Below, piece after piece: positions 8,507 to 17,334 of a DNA stretch of 64,000 bases; within the stretch, counting starts at the first letter, position 1; each line of letters begins with the position of its first letter. This DNA is from Candidatus Loosdrechtia aerotolerans (GTDB lineage Bacteria; Planctomycetota; Brocadiia; Brocadiales; Brocadiaceae), in assembly GCA_021646405.1 (NCBI GenBank), contig SOER01000011.1:1-64000 (forward strand), in the 5' to 3' direction. The notes under the pieces are model-generated. The model worked only from the letters and a program-made list of their open reading frames with translations, ran no database searches and was not told where the DNA came from. The position numbers and the translations under genes were made by a program.

Positions 8507-9979
8507 ATGTATATAATTCTCGGTTGCGATGATACTGGGTATGCTTTAGCTTTGAGCTTAAAAAGAACTGGAGAGGAAGTACTTGTAATTGATAACAATG
8601 AGGGGGCTTTGCTCAGATTAAAGGAACATAATTTTCAGACAATTCTGGCAGATATCAATACATTAAATTTTGATTCTTTACCAATACAAGATACTATCGC
8701 TTTTATCCTCTTACAAAAAAACTATAAAGATAATCTGTTTTTAGCAAAAGGTATAAAGAGGTTATTTCCTGATAAATTTATATTATCAAGGGCATCTGAA
8801 GAAAAAGAGGCTTCAGAACTATTAGAAAATGGTGTTGATCAGGCAATACAGCCAGGTAAAATTATAACAAATACCATATTAGGTGAACTAGAGACGGCAA
8901 AATTAAAACAATCTGTTTTTCGTTTAGTAAATGTTATTAAAGAGGCTGTTAATAAGGGCTTAGCTATTTTTTTACAAGACAATCCTGATCCGGATGCAAT
9001 TGCAAGTGGGCTTGCGCTTAAGCGTATTGCTGAAAAATACGAAGTTAGATCCAAAATCTATTATGGTGGAAATATTGGTCATCAGCAAAATAAAACATTA
9101 GTAAATTTGTTAGAGACCGATTTTACCCGATTAAAGACGACAGATGAATCACTGGATATAATACATACAGTCGACAAGGTCGCACTCATAGAAGCGTCTA
9201 TCCCTTCAAAAAATAATATACTGCCAGCTAATATAATCCCTAATATTATTATTGATCATCATCAAACAGATTTTAGCCTTGTAAAGGGAGAATTTATTGA
9301 AATATTACCTAAAATTGGTGCTACTTCAACTATTCTCACAAGATATCTGAGACAGCTGGATATTATACCTGATCCCCCTCTTGCAACAGCACTTCGTTAT
9401 GGGATTAGAATTGATACTGGTGGTTTTACAAGAAACACAACGACGGAAGATCTTGACGCCGCTGCTTATTTATCATCACTCGTAGACGTGGGATTGTTAA
9501 ACCAAATTGAGAATCCACCTATGAGTGCAGAAACCATTGATATTATTGGGAGGGCAATAAGGAACCGGGAGGTGAAGGGATCATACCTGATATCTTGTGT
9601 GGAGTTTATAACTGACCGGGATGCCTTACCACAGGCAGCCGAATTATTACTGCAGATGGAAGGGATTTCTACGGTACTTGTTTTTGGGATTGATAAAGAT
9701 AAGGTACAATTATCAGCGCGGAGTATGGATTCGAGGGTTAATCTTGCGCTACTGTTACAAAAGGCATTTGGGTTTATGAATGCTGGTGGACATGCAACTA
9801 TGGCTGCGGGTACTATTGATCTGGGTATTTTTGGAGATGTGACGGATAAAAAATCACTATTAAGAATTACCCTGGATGCAGTACGAAGAAAGTTTTTTTC
9901 TGCAGCAGGAATAGACATAGAAAGAAGAGAGATACCAGATGAGTTAGAATTGATGGTTAATAATAGTATCAGGGATTAA
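8507..9979 (+). CDS. TrkA-N / DHH-DHHA1 phosphoesterase
   Basis: 490 residues. Residues 1-120 form a Rossmann TrkA-N/RCK-like domain (ILGCDDTGYALALSL). Residues about 140-330 are a DHH phosphoesterase with DNPDPDAIAS (D161, D163) and IIDHHQTD (D250-H252). The C-terminus has the DHHA1 glycine block GGHATMAAGTI. DHH/DHHA1 enzymes such as NrnA cleave nanoRNAs, pAp or cyclic dinucleotides with Mn ions. In the first motif the usual metal-binding His is replaced (DNPD), as I recall for TrkA-N-fused archaeal relatives. The nucleotide-binding front end may sense a ligand and control the hydrolase. Confidence 0.85.
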   Translation: MYIILGCDDTGYALALSLKRTGEEVLVIDNNEGALLRLKEHNFQTILADINTLNFDSLPIQDTIAFILLQKNYKDNLFLAKGIKRLFPDKFILSRASEEKEASELLENGVDQAIQPGKIITNTILGELETAKLKQSVFRLVNVIKEAVNKGLAIFLQDNPDPDAIASGLALKRIAEKYEVRSKIYYGGNIGHQQNKTLVNLLETDFTRLKTTDESLDIIHTVDKVALIEASIPSKNNILPANIIPNIIIDHHQTDFSLVKGEFIEILPKIGATSTILTRYLRQLDIIPDPPLATALRYGIRIDTGGFTRNTTTEDLDAAAYLSSLVDVGLLNQIENPPMSAETIDIIGRAIRNREVKGSYLISCVEFITDRDALPQAAELLLQMEGISTVLVFGIDKDKVQLSARSMDSRVNLALLLQKAFGFMNAGGHATMAAGTIDLGIFGDVTDKKSLLRITLDAVRRKFFSAAGIDIERREIPDELELMVNNSIRD

Positions 9980-10022
9980 TCGTAATGATTGTTTCGTAGA
10001 TACGTGAAAAAGGAGAAAAATT

Positions 10023-10766
10023 ATGGGAAAAGGATTTTGGGGTATAGGCTTGATATGTCTTGCGATCTTTTTGTGTTCCTGTACCACTACACGGACAGAA
10101 GTGAGGGAAATGAGAGAGCATGAGTTAAGAGAAGAAAAGGCTGCACCTGTAGAACCAACTCCTGAGGAAGCACCTTCAGTGCCGGGAATACCACCAGAAG
10201 AGATAGCACCTGAGGAGGAACCAGAAGAAATACCGGAGGAGACCCCTGAGGAAGCACCTTCAGTGCCGGAAATACCATCAGAAGAGATAGCACCTGAGGA
10301 GGAATTAAAGGCTGAAGATATAGGGCGTTACTATGAAGAAATGGAATCTATGGACGATCCATCTTTCCAATGTACTACATGCAATGAAGCAGTTGGTGAA
10401 GGACATATTTGTGGTCTTACTACCTATTGTCAGCAATGTTTAGAAGAAGTAGGATCCGGGCATGTTTGTGACTTAACATTCTTTTGTTATGATTGTAAAA
10501 AGGAAGTTGGAGACGGTCATATTTGTGATATTACAACGTTTTGCTTGAATTGTGAAGAAGAGGTTGGGGAAGATCATATTTGTGATGTGACGTACTTTTG
10601 TTATGATTGTGAAAAAGAAGTAGGAGATGAGCATATTTGCGGTGTTACTCAATTCTGTTCTGTATGCAAGGTAGAAGCGGGAGAAGGTCATGTATGCGGA
10701 AAGACTTACTTCTGCTTTGATTGTGAAAAAGAGGCCTCTACGGAGCATCAGCATGAAATTCAATAA
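10023..10766 (+). CDS. Predicted lipoprotein with seven CxxC-HxC repeats
   Basis: 247 residues. The signal sequence ends in a lipobox-like LCSC with C20 as the likely lipidated residue. Residues 40-100 are a Pro/Glu-rich linker containing a recent duplication. From C117 to the end there are seven copies of a 19-residue unit, C-x2-C-x7-H-x-C-x5, starting at residues 117, 136, 155, 174, 193, 212 and 231. The last copy is degenerate (EHQH in place of HxC). Each unit offers three Cys and one His, a plausible zinc or iron site. The protein should sit on the outer face of a membrane. No family is recognised; metal binding is inferred from the ligand pattern only. A strong terminator follows. Confidence 0.75.
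   Translation: MGKGFWGIGLICLAIFLCSCTTTRTEVREMREHELREEKAAPVEPTPEEAPSVPGIPPEEIAPEEEPEEIPEETPEEAPSVPEIPSEEIAPEEELKAEDIGRYYEEMESMDDPSFQCTTCNEAVGEGHICGLTTYCQQCLEEVGSGHVCDLTFFCYDCKKEVGDGHICDITTFCLNCEEEVGEDHICDVTYFCYDCEKEVGDEHICGVTQFCSVCKVEAGEGHVCGKTYFCFDCEKEASTEHQHEIQ
10161..10304 (+). repeat. 60-bp tandem duplication in the lipoprotein linker
   Basis: Bases 10161-10220 recur at 10245-10304 with two mismatches in 60. The offset is 84 bases, so the frame is kept. Both copies encode the Pro/Glu-rich PEEAPSVP...EEIAPEEE segment. The near identity points to a recent duplication by slippage or recombination. Confidence 0.9.
10371..10763 (+). repeat. Seven 57-bp units encoding the CxxC-HxC repeat
   Basis: The coding repeat has a 57-base period and six full units plus a degenerate last one. 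Codons for the Cys and His positions are constant while flanking residues differ between units, so the array is older than the linker duplication just upstream. Confidence 0.85.
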
Positions 10767-10790
10767 AAGCAACTTTATTCGTGAAAGACT

Positions 10791-10823
10791 AAAAAGGGCA
10801 TGTTTTTTAAACATGCCCTTTTT
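10791..10823. terminator. Bidirectional rho-independent terminator
   Basis: A perfect 15-bp inverted repeat (10791-10805 with 10809-10823) around a 3-base loop, with AAAAA at one end and TTTTT at the other, so it can stop transcripts from both directions. It separates the lipoprotein gene from the convergent gene ending at 10840. Confidence 0.92.
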
Positions 10824-10839
10824 ACAGAGTACATTTAGG

Positions 10840-11367
10840 TTATTCGGCTACCTTAATTACATATCTGTTAATGAGGCTTGCCTCTATGCCCACTAACATG
10901 GTTTCAAAGGGTTTAGTACTGTTTTTAGGGAGATCTGGTATAGTAAACACTTCTTTTTTAACTAATACATTACGGTCATCGTACATTTCTAGTATAAATT
11001 TAATAAAGCGATAATTTTTTTGGGATTTATTCGCTATTTTACCAGTAAAAAGTACATTTGAGCCAAATTTTTCAAAACGTATATTTCCTGCGAAAAGTCC
11101 ATTTCCGATTTCTTCAAATCCTTCCATGTGAGGGTATTTTGAAATATCTTCACTAATAAATGTATCCTTTGTTATTCCTGGCAAAGGTTTCTTTTCTAAT
11201 TCGTTCACACGTTTTTCCAAGGCTTCAACTCTGGAAATAAGATTTGAAATAACAATCTCCAGCATATGTATCTTATCTGATGTATCTTGAGCGAATAGAA
11301 TATGCTTATTGATAAGAAGTGTTATGGGAAGTATGAATATAATAAAACTAATAAAGGATTTTCTCAT
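10840..11367 (-). CDS. Exported FxLYD-domain-like protein with short coiled coil
   Basis: 175 residues from ATG 11367. An open frame continues upstream to 11544, but that extension crosses the promoter of the divergent ricT gene, and only the 11367 start gives a clean signal peptide (FISFIIFILPITLLI). After cleavage at about ILFAQ comes a short coiled coil (ISNLISRVEALEKRVNELEKK). A beta domain follows with the FILEMYDDRNVLV pattern of FxLYD domains, which are extracytoplasmic modules of unknown binding role. The gene converges on the repeat lipoprotein. Confidence 0.65.
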   Translation of the reverse strand: MRKSFISFIIFILPITLLINKHILFAQDTSDKIHMLEIVISNLISRVEALEKRVNELEKKPLPGITKDTFISEDISKYPHMEGFEEIGNGLFAGNIRFEKFGSNVLFTGKIANKSQKNYRFIKFILEMYDDRNVLVKKEVFTIPDLPKNSTKPFETMLVGIEASLINRYVIKVAE

Positions 11368-11544
11368 TGCTAACCCCATGATAAAAAATTTGGATAATTT
11401 ATATTGATGAAGAGAGGGGTAATTTATTTTTTGAACCAAAATAACCCTTTCTAAAACATCAAATACTATCATATTTTCCAGGAGTAATGCAAATGTAATT
11501 GGTTGAAAGTTATCAAATACCTTCTGATTAATACATACAATCAC

Positions 11545-11573
11545 TTGACAAAATGTAGTATTCTTGTTACAGT
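11545..11573 (+). promoter_or_regulatory. Sigma-70-type promoter for ricT-metG
   Basis: TTGACA at 11545-11550 and TACAGT at 11568-11573 have 17-base spacing. Transcription should start near 11580, about 40 bases before the ricT ATG. Confidence 0.75.
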
Positions 11574-11621
11574 AAGGTGATATTCCGATAGTATTTATCT
11601 AGATTACTTCGAAAAATCTCC

Positions 11622-12488
11622 ATGCGATATATTGTAACAGTCCGATATGGTATTCTAAAGAACACATCAAATTTTTATACTACTCTTGACTCATATAAAA
11701 AAGGTGATCAGGTTATTGTACGTTCAAACCGTGGTATAGAGTTTGGTGAAGTTATAGCAAGGGTTAGGGATGTGCCTGATGATGCTCTGCTGGAGAATCA
11801 TGGGGAAGTCTTGCGTAAAGCTACTATCGAGGATAAAGAAAAGCAGAGAAAGATAACCGATGAAATAATCCCAATAGAATTTAAGTTTTGCCAAAAAAAA
11901 ATACGAGAGCACAAGCTTCTCATGAAGCTAGCTAGTGTGGAACACTTGTACGGAACGAAGAAGATTATCTTCTATTACCTTGCCAGTGGACGCGTTGATT
12001 TCAGAGAACTTGTAAAGGATTTAGCAAAAGAATATCAGGCACGCATAGAAATGAAGCAGATCGGTGTTCGGGATGAAGCTCGGTTGTTAGCTGATTATGA
12101 ACATTGTGGACGGGAACTATGCTGCCAATCATTCCTCAAGAATCTTGAGCCGGTTACTATGAAAATGGCAAAGAACCAGAAAGCAACACTGGATCCTTCT
12201 AAAATCTCTGGAAGATGCGGTAGACTTATGTGTTGTCTTCGTTATGAAGACAAGGTATATGAAGAATTGAAGCATAAAATACCAAAGAAGGGAACGATTG
12301 TTAAGACAGCAAAGGGTGTTGGAGAGGTTATTGGTCATGACGTGCTGTTGCAGCACGTTGTTGTTGAGCTGGAAAATGGAAGTAAAACTAATATATCAGT
12401 AAAAGATATTACTGATAAGATAAGAGATCCGTTGAAACAAAAAGAGATACCGTGTAATCAAACCTGCGAGAAGGATTGTGACTTTTGA
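11622..12488 (+). CDS. ricT: PSP1 / RicT (YaaT)-family regulatory protein
   Basis: 288 residues. The family core is clear: GIEFGEVI near the N-terminus, then FYYLASGRVDFRELVKDLA, HCGRELCC and SGRCGRLMCCLRYE. These carry the conserved Cys pairs that in the Bacillus RicA-RicF-RicT complex help bind Fe-S clusters. In Bacillus that complex affects RNase Y maturation of mRNA and phosphorelay signalling; in a planctomycete the role is open. The last residues add a further Cys pattern (CNQTCEKDC). The stop codon overlaps the TTG start of metG, a gene pair common in bacteria. Confidence 0.9.
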   Translation: MRYIVTVRYGILKNTSNFYTTLDSYKKGDQVIVRSNRGIEFGEVIARVRDVPDDALLENHGEVLRKATIEDKEKQRKITDEIIPIEFKFCQKKIREHKLLMKLASVEHLYGTKKIIFYYLASGRVDFRELVKDLAKEYQARIEMKQIGVRDEARLLADYEHCGRELCCQSFLKNLEPVTMKMAKNQKATLDPSKISGRCGRLMCCLRYEDKVYEELKHKIPKKGTIVKTAKGVGEVIGHDVLLQHVVVELENGSKTNISVKDITDKIRDPLKQKEIPCNQTCEKDCDF

Positions 12489-14023
12489 ATAAAAATACCT
12501 TTTATCTTACAACGCCTATTTATTATGTTAATGATATACCACACATTGGGCATTCTTATACAACTATTGCTGCTGATGTCCTGGCCCGATATAAAAAAAT
12601 GAGAGGCTTTGACGTTTTCTTTTTAACAGGAACAGATGAACATGGACAAAAAATACAGAAGGCGGCACAGGCATGTAATAAGACCCCTATAGAATTTGTA
12701 AATACGATAGTTGATAAGTTTAAGGTTTTATGGAAAGAACTGAGTATTTCCAATGATGACTTCATAAGGACAACAGATGAACGACACTGTTGTCGTGTGA
12801 AAAGAATCTTTCAACGGATTTACGAGAATGGAGATATTTACTTAGGTGAATATGAAGGATGGTACTGTGTCCCTTGTGAGAGTTTTTGGATTGAATCGCA
12901 GCTTTTTGAAGGTAATAAGTGTCCGGAATGCAGGAGGGTTGTAGAAAGGGTAAAAGAACAAAATTATTTTTTTCGGTTATCAAAATATAAGGATCGCCTT
13001 TTAGAGTATTATGATAAACATCCCTCTTTTATACAACCTGAATCCAGAAGGAATGAATTGTTACAGAGGATTAGATATCAAATCGAGGATATCAGTGTAA
13101 GCCGTTCTGTGGTAGAATGGGGTATTCATGTTCCTATGGACCCACGTCAAACGATTTATGTTTGGATTGATGCACTGTTAAACTATATCACTGCTCTAGG
13201 GTATGATGATAATATGCAAAAGTTTCAAAAATACTGGCCTGCGAGTGTTCACATTATAGGGAAAGAAATTTTGTGGTTTCACGGCGTTATTTGGCCTGCT
13301 ATTCTTATGTCTCTCAGGATTGATTTACCCCATAAAATCTTTGCACATGGATGGTGGACTATTGAGGGACAAAAAATATCAAAATCATTGGGAAATGCAA
13401 TAAACCCTCTCCATATTGTTCGATCATTCGGAAAGGACGCCTATCGGTATTTCTTGCTGAGAGAGGTTCCGTTTGGTTTAGATGGAAATTTTTCCTGCAA
13501 TGCCCTTATCAAGAGAATAAATTCTGATTTGGGAAATGATCTTGGTAATTTACTGCAACGTACCTTAACAATGATTGAAAAATATTTTCATGGAGTTATT
13601 CCTCATATCAATACTGAGGATAATGAATTAAGAGAAGAATCACGAATGACTTACGAAAAAATAGATCGGGAAATGAATGAATTGCAGTTTAGCAGGGCAC
13701 TTGAGATTATCTGGAATTTTGTAGGCTGTGCTAATAAGTTTATAGAAGATAAAAAACCATGGCTCTTAGCTAAAACGGATGGTGTAAGAGAACAGCTTGC
13801 TACTGTTATTGGTTCATTAACTCTGGCGATTAGGGATATCTCCCTTTATATTTATCCATTTATGCCAACAATAGCCATTGAAATCCAACGGCAGCTTGGT
13901 ATTCTAAAAGATGATCAGCCTTTCAATTTAGAATTTCAACAAGGATTCAGGGAAGGTACTGCTGTACAGAAAGGTAAACCCTTATTTCCAAAGGTAGAGT
14001 TCTCAGAGGCTTATAGTAAATAG
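12485..14023 (+). CDS. metG: Methionyl-tRNA synthetase
   Basis: 512 residues from a TTG start that overlaps the ricT stop (TTGA). Class I signatures are HIGH at residues 21-24 and KISKS near residue 298. A zinc knuckle has one Cys pair in CVPCESF and another in CPECRR. It charges tRNA-Met, including the initiator. The length shows that the C-terminal EMAP/OB tRNA-binding extension found in enzymes of about 650 residues is absent, so this is the short form. Confidence 0.95.
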   Translation: MNKNTFYLTTPIYYVNDIPHIGHSYTTIAADVLARYKKMRGFDVFFLTGTDEHGQKIQKAAQACNKTPIEFVNTIVDKFKVLWKELSISNDDFIRTTDERHCCRVKRIFQRIYENGDIYLGEYEGWYCVPCESFWIESQLFEGNKCPECRRVVERVKEQNYFFRLSKYKDRLLEYYDKHPSFIQPESRRNELLQRIRYQIEDISVSRSVVEWGIHVPMDPRQTIYVWIDALLNYITALGYDDNMQKFQKYWPASVHIIGKEILWFHGVIWPAILMSLRIDLPHKIFAHGWWTIEGQKISKSLGNAINPLHIVRSFGKDAYRYFLLREVPFGLDGNFSCNALIKRINSDLGNDLGNLLQRTLTMIEKYFHGVIPHINTEDNELREESRMTYEKIDREMNELQFSRALEIIWNFVGCANKFIEDKKPWLLAKTDGVREQLATVIGSLTLAIRDISLYIYPFMPTIAIEIQRQLGILKDDQPFNLEFQQGFREGTAVQKGKPLFPKVEFSEAYSK

Positions 14024-14092
14024 AGATAAAAATATTTAAATAATGTGCTGAGATGTTTGCGTAATTGTATCGTGAAGTTTGGAGATATATAT

Positions 14093-14530
14093 ATGACAAA
14101 TGCATGGAACAAAATAAAAGAGATTATCAAGAAAGATCCTCGTTATTCTCCAGTAGCGTATCAATTTGTATTCGAAGCGCTTGATTATACTGCAAATATG
14201 CTTGGGAAAAATCAACACAGGTTAACAGACCAGGAACGCCATGTGACTGGGAAACAGCTTATGGAAGGTATCAGGCAGTACGCCTTAAAGCAATTTGGTT
14301 ATATGGTATTAACCGTATTTGAATTATGGGGCATAAAGCAAGATGCAGATTTTGGAAACGTTGTTTTTAATTTAGTTGAAAGCGGCCTTATGGGAAAGAC
14401 GGAATCTGATTCGAAAGATGATTTTAAAAACAGTTATGACTTTAAAAAAGTTTTTGATGAAGAATTTAAATTGGATGGAAAATGTGATATTCAGCTATCA
14501 TTAAATGCTCTGGGTATTAAAAAAAGGTAA
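14093..14530 (+). CDS. Minf_1886-family protein (Planctomycetes/Verrucomicrobia-restricted)
   Basis: 145 residues starting at ATG 14093 with GGAG eight bases upstream. Conserved blocks YQFVFEALDYT, GKQLMEGIRQYALKQFGYM and VFNLVESGLM fit a small family that I recall as restricted to the PVC superphylum (TIGR04138). Its function is not known. It supports the planctomycete assignment. It follows metG by 69 bases and abuts the convergent SUMF1 gene with no spacer. Confidence 0.8.
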   Translation: MTNAWNKIKEIIKKDPRYSPVAYQFVFEALDYTANMLGKNQHRLTDQERHVTGKQLMEGIRQYALKQFGYMVLTVFELWGIKQDADFGNVVFNLVESGLMGKTESDSKDDFKNSYDFKKVFDEEFKLDGKCDIQLSLNALGIKKR

Positions 14531-15181
14531 TTATGTAACGTCTCTAATATCTTTAACGCACCGGAAGCCGACATTGTTATCTCTGCCCTCCGGATAACTG
14601 CAACTTCTATAGGCACTTTTCAGGATAAAATGATGGTTTACCCATGATCCTCCCCTAACAACGCGAAATTTGTTTTCTTCGTACCAATCTTCACACCATT
14701 CCCAAACATTTCCGGCCATATCGAGACAGCCATAAGGACTTGCACCTGCCTGTCGGTTTCCAACAGGTGCAGGGGCACCTGTATTAGGGTCTAAATTGTA
14801 AACGGCCTTCGTACTATCGGGTTGTGTATTTCCCCATGGATATTCTCTCCCATCAACTCCACGTGCTGCTTTTTCCCACTCTACCTCTCTTGGAAGCCGT
14901 TTACCTGCCCACTGTGCATAAGCAACAACATCGTTCCAGCTAATACCTACAACGGGTTGTAATGGTTTATTAAATCGATTATTATTCCAATAAAATGGTT
15001 CCCTTGCTCCCGTGGTTTCGACAAATTTTTTATATTGTGCATTGGTTATTGGATATTTATCAATATAAAAAGCCTCAACATATATAATCTTTCGCTCCTC
15101 TCCCATGATAAAATTACCCTCAGGTACAAGAACCATTTCTGCACCATCTTTTTCATTGATAATACTCTCTGATCTTATCAT
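14531..15181 (-). CDS. SUMF1/formylglycine-generating-enzyme-family protein
   Basis: 216 residues with the full family pattern: MVLVPEGNFIMGEE, EAFYIDKYPITNAQYKKFV, KRLPREVEWEKAARG, YPWGNTQPD, DMAGNVWEWCEDWY, RVVRGGSW and NVGFRCVKD. The fold is shared by enzymes that oxidise a sulfatase Cys to formylglycine and by proteins that hydroxylate or merely bind ligands. No signal peptide is seen and no sulfatase gene is nearby, so the substrate is unclear. It lies 39 bases downstream of the DUF192 gene and is probably co-transcribed with it. Confidence 0.85.
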   Translation of the reverse strand: MIRSESIINEKDGAEMVLVPEGNFIMGEERKIIYVEAFYIDKYPITNAQYKKFVETTGAREPFYWNNNRFNKPLQPVVGISWNDVVAYAQWAGKRLPREVEWEKAARGVDGREYPWGNTQPDSTKAVYNLDPNTGAPAPVGNRQAGASPYGCLDMAGNVWEWCEDWYEENKFRVVRGGSWVNHHFILKSAYRSCSYPEGRDNNVGFRCVKDIRDVT

Positions 15182-15220
15182 AATTATAGTATCCAGGTAT
15201 CTTGGTTAAAACACCGTATA

Positions 15221-15697
15221 TTAATACTCACTTCCCGCCCTCCTCATTGTTGGAATCTTTACTCTATCGCCTTCTCCTACATTATGTGTTTTAAACCATC
15301 CATCCTTCATTTCTAGTGCGTACATAACCTTTTCTTTTGAGATATGGGTATCTAGACTATAAGGTTTCATTGATTCTATTTGGATAATCCTGCCATCGGC
15401 CTTAATAAAGGCTATTGATAAGGGTATGGAAGTATTTTTCATCCAGAATGATAAAACAGTTTCTTTGGGAAAAATGAATAACATACCCTCATTATTTTTT
15501 AATGTCGTTCGGTGCATGAGTCCTCGAGTATGTTCTTCGGGGGTAATTGCTAATTCTACTTCTAATTCAATTCCACCAATACTTATAGGCAATACTTTGT
15601 TTTTCGACCCATTGCCATAACATACCATATTGAAATTGTTATATCCTATATGGATGCTAAGTACAGCTATAAAAAAGATAATCCATTTTTTGCGCAT
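15221..15697 (-). CDS. Exported DUF192 protein
   Basis: 158 residues with an N-terminal signal segment (WIIFFIAVLSIHIG). The DUF192 core is plain: VELAITPEEHTRGLMHRT, NNEGMLFIFPKE, LSFWMKNTSIPLSIAFI and VMYALEMKDGWF. The family is small, exported and of unknown biochemical role. A promoter at 15752-15779 on this strand drives it together with the SUMF1-type gene downstream. Confidence 0.85.
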   Translation of the reverse strand: MRKKWIIFFIAVLSIHIGYNNFNMVCYGNGSKNKVLPISIGGIELEVELAITPEEHTRGLMHRTTLKNNEGMLFIFPKETVLSFWMKNTSIPLSIAFIKADGRIIQIESMKPYSLDTHISKEKVMYALEMKDGWFKTHNVGEGDRVKIPTMRRAGSEY

Positions 15698-15751
15698 TGT
15701 AAATATTCTCTGGATGATTTTTACGGGAGACCTTCTTTATTGTACAGGAAT

Positions 15752-15779
15752 ATTTTACGTGCGCAAAAATTAAAGTCAA
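15752..15779 (-). promoter_or_regulatory. Sigma-70-type promoter for the DUF192/SUMF1 pair
   Basis: On the minus strand TTGACT (15779-15774) and TAAAAT (15757-15752) are 16 bases apart. Predicted transcription start near 15745, about 48 bases before the ATG at 15697. Confidence 0.6.
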
Positions 15780-15793
15780 ACTATTTTCCAAAC

Positions 15794-15822
15794 TTGACTT
15801 ACTTATATGAAAGGGATATAGT
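15794..15822 (+). promoter_or_regulatory. Sigma-70-type promoter giving a near-leaderless tilS transcript
   Basis: TTGACT at 15794-15799 and TATAGT at 15817-15822 have the optimal 17-base spacing. The start of transcription falls at about 15829, only about three bases before the tilS ATG at 15832, and no Shine-Dalgarno sequence is present. Confidence 0.65.
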
Positions 15823-15831
15823 TTTTATAAT

Positions 15832-17280
15832 ATGAAACTAAACAGACTCCCATTTGAGATCTTTAAGATTATAAACAGATATAGCCTTATTAAACTACAT
15901 GATTCAATTGTCATTGGCGTATCTGGTGGACCTGATTCCGTTGCCCTTTTAAAAATACTCCATACTCTTAACATTGTTAAGGACCTTAAGTTACATTTAA
16001 TAGTTGCCCATCTTAACCACCAGCTTCGAGGAAAAGACTCGTCTGATGATGTACGGTTTGTTGAAAACTTATCAAGAGATCTTTCGCTGCCGTTTTTCTC
16101 CAAAAATGTTAATATCCAGGTGCTATCGGATCAGACAAAAAGTTCAATCGAAGAAACAGCCCGCCGAGAAAGATACAAATTTTTCATGGAATTATCTCTG
16201 AAGCATAATGCCATTTCTGTAGCCACCGGGCATAACGCTGATGATAATGTAGAAACGCTTCTTCATCGTATAATCAGAGGGACTGGATTATTAGGGCTTG
16301 GAGGGATACCAATAAAACGTTCATTGAAAGAAGACCCTCCCATCCAACTTATCCGGCCGCTTCTTTTTACATGGAGAAGAGAAATTATTGCATATCTTGA
16401 AAGAGAACAATTCCATTACAGGATAGATAAATCTAATTATGAAACAGGGTATTTCCGGAACAGAATACGGATTGAGTTGATTCCATTGTTAGAGAATAGA
16501 TTTAATCCAAATATCAAAAATACTCTTATACAACTGTGTCAGATCCTGAATGCCAATAATGAATATCTCTCTTCAGAAGCAGAAAAGATATTAACGGATT
16601 GTACCATAGAAAGTACCTCAGATTCATATAGCATTGATGTTAATTTTTTAAGGAAGCAACCAAAAGTATTACAACACGTGGTGCTTCAAAAAATACTGAA
16701 TACAATGAATGTTCCGTTAAAAGAGATTACTTATAAGCATTATACCAGGATACTTAATGAAATAATCAAAATGGGAAAGGGGCGATATTTCCAATTCCCC
16801 GGGAGACTTTATTCGTGGTATGAGCACAGAATACTTTACTTTAGAAAGGGGGCTTTGTTTAAACCTTATAAACCATTAATATCCGGGACTTCTATCCGCA
16901 TACCGGGAGTAACGCCTATTTATCCATTAGGACAAATAGTATCTGAAATTCAGGATGTTCGGGACTTTTCGCTCGAAACATTTAAGAAACATAAGACAGA
17001 ATATGAAGAAGCGTTTGATTTACAGAGCATTATAATGCCTCTTGTCGTAAGATCGCGCAAGAAAGGTGATACGGTTTCTCCTTTAGGGATGGATGGTCAT
17101 AAGAAACTAAAAGACCTGTTTATCGATAAAAAGGTTCCTGTAAACGAACGTGATACCATTCCTGTTGTTGCCATGAGTGATCACCCTATTTGGGTCATTG
17201 GAGTATGTATTGACAGGAGAGTAAAGATTAATCCTAATACAAAAAAGATTGTAAAGTTAACCTTTCAAAAATTTTCCTAA
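15832..17280 (+). CDS. tilS: tRNA(Ile)-lysidine synthase
   Basis: 482 residues. The PP-loop motif SGGPDS is at residues 31-36, followed by VAHLNHQLRGKDS, TGHNADDNVET and HRIIRGTGLLGL, all typical of TilS. The long form is present: a middle helical domain and a C-terminal domain with RSRKKGDTVSPLG and KKLKDLFIDKKVP. The enzyme converts C34 of tRNA-Ile(CAU) to lysidine, changing its decoding from AUG to AUA, and is essential in bacteria that use AUA. It has its own divergent promoter. No upstream in-frame start exists ahead of the motif. Confidence 0.93.
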   Translation: MKLNRLPFEIFKIINRYSLIKLHDSIVIGVSGGPDSVALLKILHTLNIVKDLKLHLIVAHLNHQLRGKDSSDDVRFVENLSRDLSLPFFSKNVNIQVLSDQTKSSIEETARRERYKFFMELSLKHNAISVATGHNADDNVETLLHRIIRGTGLLGLGGIPIKRSLKEDPPIQLIRPLLFTWRREIIAYLEREQFHYRIDKSNYETGYFRNRIRIELIPLLENRFNPNIKNTLIQLCQILNANNEYLSSEAEKILTDCTIESTSDSYSIDVNFLRKQPKVLQHVVLQKILNTMNVPLKEITYKHYTRILNEIIKMGKGRYFQFPGRLYSWYEHRILYFRKGALFKPYKPLISGTSIRIPGVTPIYPLGQIVSEIQDVRDFSLETFKKHKTEYEEAFDLQSIIMPLVVRSRKKGDTVSPLGMDGHKKLKDLFIDKKVPVNERDTIPVVAMSDHPIWVIGVCIDRRVKINPNTKKIVKLTFQKFS

Positions 17281-17334
17281 TTAAGGATTGTACCTTGATG
17301 GTTAGGCAGCTCTATTTTTCTGTAGGATATATTC

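Noticed and set aside
10473-10814. Antisense frame across the Cys-repeat gene with repetitive sequence
   Set aside because: Its repetitiveness just mirrors the repeats of the true gene on the plus strand, and it crosses the terminator.
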